6,019 nucleotides of DNA from Methanobacteriota archaeon (lineage in GTDB: Archaea; Thermoplasmatota; Thermoplasmata; JAUWGG01). A program made the position numbers and the translations under genes. The stretch lies in the NCBI GenBank assembly GCA_030606525.1, contig JAUWGG010000069.1:1-6019 (forward strand), given 5' to 3'. Numbering within the stretch: position 1 is the first letter of the stretch; each line of letters opens with the position of its first letter. The notes below the pieces were generated by a model. It was not told the DNA's origin. It saw only the letters and a list, made by a program, of their open reading frames with translations, and searched no databases. Positions 1 through 6,019 of the stretch are shown one piece after another.

Positions 1-1
1 C

Positions 2-256
2 GGACAGTCCCTGCCCTATCCATCACTGAGTGATAATATGGAAAAAGAAATATATAAAAGTATACTGGAGAGGGGTGAAAGTACTGTTCGCTCTCATCCC
101 ACCTCTAAAGAGTGTGGGATTTCCCGCTCACATCTGTTAAATTGCAAATTTTACAAACCTGTAGATAAAGAAAACGGCACTTGTTTTGGATTCATGGCAA
201 AAGCAAATGATGATGCAAAGAAGTGTCCTGTTGAATTATATGAACCAAACGATTAG
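2..256 (+). CDS. Small four-cysteine protein, possibly 5'-partial
   Basis: I do not recognise this family. From the first ATG (position 38) the product is 72 residues, with four cysteines at residues 26, 36, 49 and 63. The second half has an Asn-Cys-Lys-Phe-Tyr stretch, then Gly-Thr-Cys-Phe-Gly-Phe-Met and Lys-Lys-Cys-Pro, a layout common in small archaeal proteins that bind zinc or an iron-sulphur cluster. That role is inferred; there is no CxxC pair. No signal peptide or membrane segment is visible. Start: GAGTGAT at 28-34 partly matches the archaeal anti-Shine-Dalgarno target just before ATG 38, which supports a start there. However, the frame has no stop back to position 2, so the gene could be the 3' end of a longer one; the given start covers that possibility. 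It stops at TAG 254-256. A stem-loop lies within it (96-120). The next gene starts 214 bases downstream on the same strand. Confidence 0.55.
   Translation, partial: GQSLPYPSLSDNMEKEIYKSILERGESTVRSHPTSKECGISRSHLLNCKFYKPVDKENGTCFGFMAKANDDAKKCPVELYEPND
96..120 (+). repeat. Inverted repeat inside the small ORF
   Basis: ATCCCAC (96-102) is perfectly complementary to GTGGGAT (114-120). The stem extends inward by CTC (103-105) pairing with GAG (110-112), leaving a TAAA loop and one unpaired T at 113. That gives about ten base pairs, a strong hairpin for this A/T-rich surrounding. It lies within codons 20-28 of the small ORF, just upstream of and including its first cysteine codon. No T run follows, so it does not look like an intrinsic terminator. 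It may be an RNA structure, a protein-binding dyad, or chance. Confidence 0.5.
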
Positions 257-311
257 TTCAAAAGTTGGGATACAAAATTAACCTATAATAGCCAAAATAT
301 TCCTTCTCGAT

Positions 312-339
312 ATTTAAAGAGGTTTTAAATTGACTTTTT
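312..339 (+). terminator. Weak A/T hairpin followed by T run
   Basis: ATTTAAA (312-318) and TTTAAAT (324-330) form a seven-pair inverted repeat around GAGGT, and five T residues follow at 335-339. It lies 56 bases past the small gene's stop, so it could end that transcript; archaeal termination often needs only a T tract. The stem is all A-T and each arm contains a self-palindromic TTTAAA, so it could instead be promoter-like A/T sequence. Weak call. Confidence 0.25.
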
Positions 340-387
340 AATCATTCTGACACATCTATCGATTTTATGGTATAAGATGGGGCTACC

Positions 388-402
388 CAAAATTTATTAA
401 AA
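388..402 (+). promoter_or_regulatory. Possible archaeal BRE/TATA box for the helicase gene
   Basis: An A-rich BRE-like run (388-392) leads into TTTATTAA (393-400), close to the archaeal TATA consensus TTTAWATA. Transcription would start around 421-425, giving a leader of roughly 50 bases before the TTG/ATG starts at 471/480. A competing box is the AAAATAAA run at 452-459. It is centred ~25 bases before ATG 480 and would suit a leaderless transcript. Neither can be chosen from sequence alone. Confidence 0.3.
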
Positions 403-470
403 GAGAAAGGCAATAATAAGAGATTTCAGAAGAAGGGAAAGATAGGGTAAGAAAATAAAGTACGAATGAA

Positions 471-3400
471 TTGATAGATATGATACATAAAGTAAAGAGG
501 AAGGGAAGTAAAGGAGAAGTTCTTGGGCTGATGGAACCTCTTATTCAGGAGTGGTTCAACAGTAGATTCGATAAATTGACTGAGCCTGAAGCTTATGCTA
601 TACCCCTGATACACCAAAAAAAGAACGTACTCGTTTTCTCCCCAACTGGCTCAGGAAAAACGATAGCTGCTTTTCTATCGATAATAAATGAATTGCTTAA
701 ACTAGATGAGAAAGGTGAATTAGAGGATAGAATATACTGCGTCTATATTTCTCCGTTAAAAGCATTGGCTAATGATATCAATCGGAACTTAACCACTCCC
801 CTTGAGGAGATGAAGGCAATAGCTGATGAGAAGAATGTGAAGGCTCCTAACATCAGGGTTGCAGTCAGGTCTGGAGACACATCAGCATATGAGCGTCAGA
901 AGATGGCACGAAAACCTCCCCACATTTTCATAACTACACCCGAATCGTTATCCATTGTATTATCCACCCCAAAGTTCAGGGAGAAGTTCAGCGGCGTTGA
1001 ATATGTGATCGTTGATGAGATCCATGAGGTGTGCAGTTCAAAGAGGGGTGTTTTCCTATCTCTAAGTCTTGAAAGACTGCAAGAGCAAGTCAAAAAGAAT
1101 TTTGTTAGGATCGGGTTGTCAGCTACAATAGCGCCAGTAAGGGAGATATCAAAGTTCTTAGTAGGATACGAGAACAATAGGCTGCGGGATGTATGGGTCG
1201 CCGAAGCTGAAAGCAGAAAGGGATTGGATATGGGAGTTATATGCCCGGTAGAGGATATCGCTCGTTTACCCTACGAGATCGTGAACGCAAAGATGTACGA
1301 TCAATTGAAAGAGCTTGTAGATGAACACAGAACGACCCTAATATTCACGAATACAAGAAGCGGGACCGAGCGCATTTCCTTTAAATTAAAGGAAAAAGGC
1401 GTGAAGAATATTGCTGCTCATCACGGCAGCTTGAGCAAGTTCACACGGTTAGATGTTGAGGAAAGACTTAAAAATGGTGATCTGAAAGCTGCAATCTCGT
1501 CAACATCACTTGAATTGGGCATCGATATTGGATATATCGATTTGGTTTGCCAGATCGGTTCACCGAAGACGATCGCCAAAGGGATGCAAAGGATCGGAAG
1601 GGCGGGGCATGCAGTGGGAGAAACAGCCAAAGGTCGAATGCTGGTCTTTGATAACGATGATTTGATCGAATGTGCTGTATTGACAAAAAATGCCTACGAG
1701 AATCGAATTGATAGAGTGGATATACCAAACAATTGTTTGGATGTGCTCGCCCAATCCATTGTGGGGATGAGTTTGGAGCGCAGATGGGCAGTGGATGATG
1801 CATTCAAGATAATAAAACGTTCTTATTGCTATCATCATCTGCCCAAAAAAGATTTCATGAGCGTGATAAATTATCTATCAAGCAGGGATTTTGAAGGGTT
1901 CTATTCCAAGATATGGTTTGATCCTGAAGAAAGTATATTCGGAAGGAAAAAAGGTTCTCGATTGATCTATTACCTCAACCTGGGGACAATACCTGAGGAA
2001 GCTAATTACAGGGTTTTTTCTCAAACAGGCAAACCTTTAGGTGAATTATCAGAGAAGTTCGTTGAGCGGTTGTCCATAGGGGATATATTCGTTCTCGGGG
2101 GCAAAACCTATGAGTTCTACAGGAGAAGGGGGATGAGAGTGTTCGTAAAAGATGCTTCCGGTAGAAAACCCACTGTGCCTTCTTGGACAGGTGAGATGCT
2201 TCCCAGGAGTTTCGATCTGTCTTGTGAAATAGGAAAATTCAGAGAAGAAATGCGAAAGAAGATAGATGGCGCTGATGAGGGGGATGTTGAGCGTTGGTTA
2301 ATGGATGTTTGTAAGGTAGATGGGGGTTCTGCAAGAAGCATGATGAATCATGTCAAAGCTCAGATGGCGGTGGTCCCAAGTCTACCAACTAGGCATAATA
2401 TGGTGATAGAAGGTTATGTGGATGGAATGGGAAATCACAATGCCATATTCCATTGCTGCTTCGGCAGAAGGGTGAACGACGCTTTATCAAGGGCTTATGC
2501 TTTCGCCCTTTCAAGCAAATTGAAATGCAACATAAGGATCTCCGTAACTGATAATAATTTCATGTTGACCGCCCCCAAGAAGTTCTCATTGGAATCTTTG
2601 CATGAGTTGATCAAAAGCGATGAGCTTGAAGCGATGCTGAAGAGAGCTGTTAGGCATACAGAGCTTTTTAATCAAAGGTTTAGACACTGTGCCACAAGAA
2701 GCTTCATGGTTTTAAGGAATTATAAGGGAAAAGAGGTGTCCATAGGAAGGCAGCAATTGCGTTCGTCCAAAGTACTCGATGCTTTAAGCTCGTTCAAAAA
2801 TTTCCCAGCTATTAAGGAAACGTACAATGAGATCCTGAACATAGTTATGGACGTGAACCATGCTAAACAAGTTCTGACTGAGATAAAGGAAGGTGTAATA
2901 AAAGTCAGTTACTCAAATTTCTCCAATATCCCTTCTCCATTCGCGCATAATGTCGTGCTCATAGGTATGTCCGATATCGTGTTGATGGAAGACCGCAGTA
3001 CTTTGTTGAAGGAATTGCATCGACAAGTATTGTCAAAGGTTATCACGAAGGAGGAGATCGAGCACTTCGGATTCGATGTGGATGTGATAAAAGAATACTA
3101 TAAGGATAAGATTCCAAGGATTGAAAAAAAGAAAGATATATTATCCATATTGAGAAAGATTGGAGCGCTGAATCTCTTTCAACAAAAGGGAAGGAACGTT
3201 TATGATCTTGCTAATGTCCCTCATGAAAAAATCAAAAAGTGGTGTATTGAGCTTTTGAATGAGGGGAAGGTCGCATCCATTTGGATGAACGGCCCATATT
3301 GGGTAATAAAGGAGGATGTAGATGCATATGCAGCGGTTTATGCTAAAAAGGCGGTAATAGATAAGACAAAAAAGAGAGTATTGAATGTTATTGACTCAGC

Positions 3401-5894
3401 TGGATTCACAAAAAAAGAGCGCTGTAAAGAAGTGAAAATGGATGCTCAAGAGCTGAAAGAGGTGATAGGAGAGCTTGAGCGTGCTTTCTTGATCCATAGA
3501 AAGGGATTCAATTCTAAAGAGGAAATAATTTGGAGTGAACGGAAAATCAATGAAATAGATCGTGATGATGCCGTAAGCCATATTCTATGTCAATATTTAT
3601 GGTTCTATGCACCTGCAACAATGACCGATTGCAGTTATTCGCTTGGTTTAGAAGAGGGATTGGTACGCGCGGCCATTAACGATCTAGAGGGCGAAGGGAT
3701 CGTTTCCTCTGGATTTTTTATTTTGGGGGAGGGAAAGCAATACCTCCTTTCCAAGGATCTGGTGAGATTAGAGGGCGAGGAATGTGATGTCTTTGATGAA
3801 AAACGCGTAATGCGATTTCATCTCCATAAGCAATTTTATAAATTAAAGGGAATAGATGATTATTTGGATAGGTTTGGCGAAGTAGGTATGGTATACGATA
3901 TATTCGGTCATGTTAAAGATTTTGATATGAATACGTGGAAGGAAAAAAGAAGACAGGGGGAAATCATACAGGGCAGGTTTCGTAGAAGCAGAGTAAGTTA
4001 TATAAGAAGAAGGGATGCAAGAACCTTCGTTTCAGCGTATAGATACGATGAATTGAATGATTTTGATAAAGAGGTAATGGATATCATAGAAATGAACGAA
4101 GGCATAACCTTAGATGCCATAGTCAAGAGGATGAATATCGATAGGGAAAAGATAAAAAATGTGGTGGATAAACTTGATAGAAATATGTATGTAATCAGAA
4201 AATTTACAGAAAATGAGGGTTGGATCTCCAAAAATAGATATATCGCTCTCAATACGGAGGAATATGATCCAGATTGTAAAGAGAAGATCATCAGACAGTT
4301 CTTGAGAGGATACGGTCCAGTACCATTGGTTGGTATCAGAGGATATACTGCCTTTTCCTATGCAGATATCCATTCTATCCTGGGAAAATTGAAGGAAGAA
4401 GGGATTGTAAGGGAAATAGTTGTGATTGGGAAAGGCGAGGATAGGCGGTGGATCTTGAATGATGAATTGAAGGAATTAAAAGAAGGAAAGCTGATCATCA
4501 AAGACAAACTCAGAATTCTTTCCCTATATGATCCTTTTGTTCAGCCGTTATGGGTTGAGATAATGGCGAGATATGGTAACGATTGGATATATCCTGTTGT
4601 CAAAAATGGGAAGATATGCGGTATGGTAGAATTATGGCAGATGGGTGGATATGTAGAGATAAGGGACATTGAGCTAGATAATGATCTCTTATTAGAAGAG
4701 TTGATCGAAGAAGTGGCGCATATAATGAACTTCTATAGGGCAAGGGGTTTCGATGTTGTTAAAATCAATAGGGTATTCAATAAAGAGATAAATGAGCTTG
4801 ATCAGGACATTTTACAAAAATTCTTTAAAAATGGATATAATAAAATACAAAACTTCCTTGCCAAGGGAAATTTGATCCCAGCATGTTTCAATGAAGAGGA
4901 TGTTTTAAAATATGTGATGTGGAAACAGCATCTCCACCCCGAGAATAAATTCCAGAATGTGATGGATGCGGTGATAGTTCTTGGAGGATTAAGATCGAAC
5001 TTTGAGGGTTTCCTTCGTGTAAGGGATTTTCGTTCTTTAGAGAGGTATCAAAGAGAAGGTGTCCTTTTAGCTGGGAAGATGATCCCTGAGTACTTTACTT
5101 ATTGCACAGAAGAAGATGTATGCCTCTATAAAAAAGCAAAGAACACTTTCTTGAATGAATACATGAAGTTGATGCTGAAGATCGTGAAAGATAAAGGTCG
5201 TGTGAGCAGAAACACACTGTTCGAGCTCTCTCCATTTGGTTATGGTACTACCTCCAATGCCCTTAAAAAACTCTATACCGGATTGCATATTCTCAAAGGT
5301 AAGGACAATAAATTTCATGCGGTATCGGATGCTCCTCTCCCGGTAAAAGAGGCGAGAGAGAAGGTTTTAAAGCGCATTTTAGGAAGTTTTGGGGTTTTCA
5401 GCGCCGAGAACCTCGCATCGTTCACCAAAGGCAGATTCAAGATGAGGGAGCTTAGAGATACACTTAGGAGCTTTGAAAAGGAAGGGTTTTTAGTTAAGGG
5501 ATTCTTGATAGAGGAGGATAGTTCACTCTACTGGATGATCAAAGATGATGTAAAGGAAATCGGAAATATAGAATTCGAAAGGAAATTTGTTCTAACGCCT
5601 GATGACCGTCTTTCCATTTATTTTGCCCCTTTGATCAGAAAAAAATTTGGATTGGGGAGTTGCCATACTATTTTCGATGGATGCAGGATGATCGGTGCAT
5701 TTAAAGCAAGGAAAAGAAGAGGTGAATTGGTCATTAAAAAATTCATTGGAGATGAAAAAGCGAAGTCCATTCTAAAAGATTTCTCAATAGACATGGACGT
5801 GAAGATCAGTGAAGAAACAAAAAGGACAGAAGACTGGGAGATCATAAGATGGTGGGAAGGGCACCATGCTGCAAATAGATCTAAAGCAAGGTGA
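471..5894 (+). CDS. lhr: Giant Lhr-family ATP-dependent helicase with duplicated C-terminal module
   Basis: Superfamily 2 helicase of the Lhr (large helicase-related) family; relatives are cytoplasmic 3'-5' translocases on DNA or RNA:DNA hybrids, linked to repair. Residues are numbered from TTG 471. RecA1: Walker A SPTGSGKT 57-64, SPLKALAND 94-102, TTPESL 155-160, DEIH 182-185, LSAT 216-219. RecA2: TNTRSGTER 293-301, ELGIDIG 348-354, QRIGRAGH 373-380. A winged helix follows; its Trp572 probably matches the nucleic-acid-stacking Trp of mycobacterial Lhr. Domain 4 (DEAD_assoc) spans ~620-858. The tail holds winged helices at ~885-955, 960-1025 and 1030-1100, then two HTH_42/AlkZ-like modules at ~1112-1430 and ~1475-1765. 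Typical archaeal Lhr proteins are ~850-950 residues and E. coli Lhr is 1538, so this one is unusually long. No frameshift or internal stop. Start: TTG 471 is the longest option; ATG 480 is at least as likely, and ATG 531 (AAGGAG at 511-516, just before the conserved part) is possible. None has a well-placed Shine-Dalgarno site. Confidence 0.96.
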   Translation: MIDMIHKVKRKGSKGEVLGLMEPLIQEWFNSRFDKLTEPEAYAIPLIHQKKNVLVFSPTGSGKTIAAFLSIINELLKLDEKGELEDRIYCVYISPLKALANDINRNLTTPLEEMKAIADEKNVKAPNIRVAVRSGDTSAYERQKMARKPPHIFITTPESLSIVLSTPKFREKFSGVEYVIVDEIHEVCSSKRGVFLSLSLERLQEQVKKNFVRIGLSATIAPVREISKFLVGYENNRLRDVWVAEAESRKGLDMGVICPVEDIARLPYEIVNAKMYDQLKELVDEHRTTLIFTNTRSGTERISFKLKEKGVKNIAAHHGSLSKFTRLDVEERLKNGDLKAAISSTSLELGIDIGYIDLVCQIGSPKTIAKGMQRIGRAGHAVGETAKGRMLVFDNDDLIECAVLTKNAYENRIDRVDIPNNCLDVLAQSIVGMSLERRWAVDDAFKIIKRSYCYHHLPKKDFMSVINYLSSRDFEGFYSKIWFDPEESIFGRKKGSRLIYYLNLGTIPEEANYRVFSQTGKPLGELSEKFVERLSIGDIFVLGGKTYEFYRRRGMRVFVKDASGRKPTVPSWTGEMLPRSFDLSCEIGKFREEMRKKIDGADEGDVERWLMDVCKVDGGSARSMMNHVKAQMAVVPSLPTRHNMVIEGYVDGMGNHNAIFHCCFGRRVNDALSRAYAFALSSKLKCNIRISVTDNNFMLTAPKKFSLESLHELIKSDELEAMLKRAVRHTELFNQRFRHCATRSFMVLRNYKGKEVSIGRQQLRSSKVLDALSSFKNFPAIKETYNEILNIVMDVNHAKQVLTEIKEGVIKVSYSNFSNIPSPFAHNVVLIGMSDIVLMEDRSTLLKELHRQVLSKVITKEEIEHFGFDVDVIKEYYKDKIPRIEKKKDILSILRKIGALNLFQQKGRNVYDLANVPHEKIKKWCIELLNEGKVASIWMNGPYWVIKEDVDAYAAVYAKKAVIDKTKKRVLNVIDSAGFTKKERCKEVKMDAQELKEVIGELERAFLIHRKGFNSKEEIIWSERKINEIDRDDAVSHILCQYLWFYAPATMTDCSYSLGLEEGLVRAAINDLEGEGIVSSGFFILGEGKQYLLSKDLVRLEGEECDVFDEKRVMRFHLHKQFYKLKGIDDYLDRFGEVGMVYDIFGHVKDFDMNTWKEKRRQGEIIQGRFRRSRVSYIRRRDARTFVSAYRYDELNDFDKEVMDIIEMNEGITLDAIVKRMNIDREKIKNVVDKLDRNMYVIRKFTENEGWISKNRYIALNTEEYDPDCKEKIIRQFLRGYGPVPLVGIRGYTAFSYADIHSILGKLKEEGIVREIVVIGKGEDRRWILNDELKELKEGKLIIKDKLRILSLYDPFVQPLWVEIMARYGNDWIYPVVKNGKICGMVELWQMGGYVEIRDIELDNDLLLEELIEEVAHIMNFYRARGFDVVKINRVFNKEINELDQDILQKFFKNGYNKIQNFLAKGNLIPACFNEEDVLKYVMWKQHLHPENKFQNVMDAVIVLGGLRSNFEGFLRVRDFRSLERYQREGVLLAGKMIPEYFTYCTEEDVCLYKKAKNTFLNEYMKLMLKIVKDKGRVSRNTLFELSPFGYGTTSNALKKLYTGLHILKGKDNKFHAVSDAPLPVKEAREKVLKRILGSFGVFSAENLASFTKGRFKMRELRDTLRSFEKEGFLVKGFLIEEDSSLYWMIKDDVKEIGNIEFERKFVLTPDDRLSIYFAPLIRKKFGLGSCHTIFDGCRMIGAFKARKRRGELVIKKFIGDEKAKSILKDFSIDMDVKISEETKRTEDWEIIRWWEGHHAANRSKAR
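3804..4760 (+). repeat. HTH_42/AlkZ-like module A (codons ~1112-1430 of lhr)
   Basis: Protein-level repeat, first copy. Order of parts: a helical N-terminal segment (~1112-1190) containing HVKDF 1147-1151, QGEIIQGRF 1162-1170 and YIRRRDA 1177-1183; a winged helix (~1192-1260); a second winged helix (~1265-1335) with GYGPV 1280-1284 and the end mark RRWILNDE 1325-1332; then a barrel-like segment (~1346-1430) with LSLYDPF 1350-1356, VVKNGKICGMVEL 1376-1388 and GGYVEIRDI 1392-1400. These match the order in HTH_42 proteins (AlkZ, YcaQ), the fold known for bacterial Lhr C-terminal domains. This copy probably corresponds to that canonical domain. Fold assignment is by motif reading only, without structure or profile search. 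Confidence 0.65.
4893..5765 (+). repeat. HTH_42/AlkZ-like module B (codons ~1475-1765 of lhr)
   Basis: Protein-level repeat, second copy, at an offset of ~360-370 residues from module A. N-terminal segment (~1475-1555): LGGLRSN 1504-1510, RVRDF 1516-1520 (HVKDF in A), YQREGVLLAGK 1526-1536 (KRRQGEIIQGR in A) and YCTEEDV 1544-1550. Winged helix ~1556-1620. Winged helix ~1625-1692 with GSFGVFS 1638-1644 and YWMIKDD 1687-1693. Barrel-like segment ~1704-1760 with VLTPDDRL 1707-1714, FDGCRMIGAFKA 1735-1746 and RGELVIKKF 1750-1758. The position of the AlkZ/YcaQ catalytic Gln-x-Gln in the GLQAQ-like stretch is Arg-Ser-Asn (1508-1510). The C-terminal ~40 residues are charged and Trp-containing (WW 1794-1795) and were not assigned. 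Confidence 0.65.
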
Positions 5895-5935
5895 TCGGTA
5901 AAGTTAAGATATGCAGTGGGTTCGATTGATTCAAA

Positions 5936-5950
5936 CAAAAGCTTTTATGC
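5936..5950 (+). promoter_or_regulatory. TATA-like box for the downstream gene
   Basis: CAAAAG followed by CTTTTATGC reads as an archaeal BRE plus TATA element, centred near 5946. The usual 26-27 base distance to the start site places transcription at about 5972-5973, exactly on the ATG of the following frame, which fits a leaderless transcript. A second A/T run, TTTATTTA (5953-5960), is too close to that ATG to act as its TATA box. Confidence 0.4.
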
Positions 5951-5972
5951 TCTTTATTTATTATCAGAACCC

Positions 5973-6019
5973 ATGCCCCGATTGAACGATGTGTTTAGGA
6001 ATATCGATGATTTGAAAGC
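5973..6019 (+). CDS. Start of an unidentified gene, cut by the window edge
   Basis: From ATG 5973 the frame reads 15 codons (MPRLNDVFRNIDDLK) and stays open to the end of the window, too short to identify. The peptide looks like an amphipathic helix, not a signal sequence. The start choice rests on the TATA-like box 27 bases upstream, since there is no Shine-Dalgarno site just before the ATG. The same frame is also open upstream to the lhr stop codon, so GTG 5916 is a possible earlier start. Same strand as lhr, 78 bases after its stop. Confidence 0.4.
   Translation, partial: MPRLNDVFRNIDDLK

Noticed and set aside
1..33. Frame ending at TGA 31-33 (10 codons from the left edge) as the tail of an upstream gene
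   Set aside because: Too short to tell from chance; another frame through the same bases is open and in phase with the small cysteine-rich gene.
347..376. Bacterial sigma-70-like promoter: CTGACA (347-352), 18-base spacer, TATAAG (371-376) with an upstream TG
   Set aside because: It is a good textbook match, but the downstream gene is of clear archaeal type and A/T-rich spacers give such matches often. If the host proves to be bacterial this should be reconsidered.
1017..1028. DEIH instead of DEAH/DEAD in helicase motif II
   Set aside because: DEIH/DEVH forms are normal in Lhr-family helicases, so this is not a defect or novelty.
896..1838. Several 60-110 codon frames on the minus strand within the helicase gene
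   Set aside because: They lie antisense inside a strongly supported coding frame, have low-complexity Ser/Phe/Leu-rich translations and no start signals; they are shadows of the plus-strand codons.
5914..5945. GGGTTCGATTGATTC resembling a tRNA T-arm
   Set aside because: There is no matching acceptor stem, anticodon arm or CCA end around it; only the loop-like GTTCGAT is tRNA-like.
5911..5985. 24-codon frame starting at ATG 5911
   Set aside because: The anti-SD-like match is too far upstream (14 or more bases), the frame overlaps the better-supported start at 5973, and the peptide shows no recognisable feature.

Overview
The window (about 40% G+C) most likely comes from an archaeal chromosome. 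The main evidence is its one large gene. Its first ~860 residues follow the archaeal form of the Lhr helicase core closely, including stretches characteristic of archaeal Lhr proteins in the winged-helix and domain-4 regions. There is also no strong Shine-Dalgarno sequence at its start, and A/T-rich TATA-like boxes lie where archaeal promoters should be. A euryarchaeal, possibly Thermoplasmata-like, host is only a guess; nothing here fixes the lineage.

Layout. Positions 2-256 hold a small cysteine-rich protein whose reading frame is still open at the left edge, so it may be a whole 72-residue protein or the tail of a longer one. Positions 257-470 are A/T-rich and non-coding, with a weak hairpin plus T run and a TATA-like box. 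Positions 471-5894 are one uninterrupted frame of 1807 codons encoding a giant Lhr-family ATP-dependent helicase. Positions 5895-6019 hold a short spacer with a TATA-like box, then the probable first 15 codons of another gene that runs off the right edge.

The helicase is the point of interest. The canonical core (two RecA domains, winged helix and domain 4, residues ~20-858) is already about as long as a typical archaeal Lhr. A further ~950 residues follow. They read as a series of winged helices and two barrel-like segments. The last two-thirds of this tail is an internal duplication: two successive modules (residues ~1112-1430 and ~1475-1765) share the same order of parts and aligned motifs at a constant offset of about 360-370 residues. 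Each resembles the HTH_42 / AlkZ-YcaQ DNA glycosylase fold, which is known to be the fold of the bacterial Lhr C-terminal domain. The first module would correspond to the known Lhr tail. The second looks like an extra copy, and its usual catalytic Gln-x-Gln position reads Arg-Ser-Asn.

No tRNA, rRNA, CRISPR array, insertion sequence or attachment site was seen. The three genes share a strand, but the 214-base gap and the separate promoter-like boxes argue for separate transcription rather than a tight operon.
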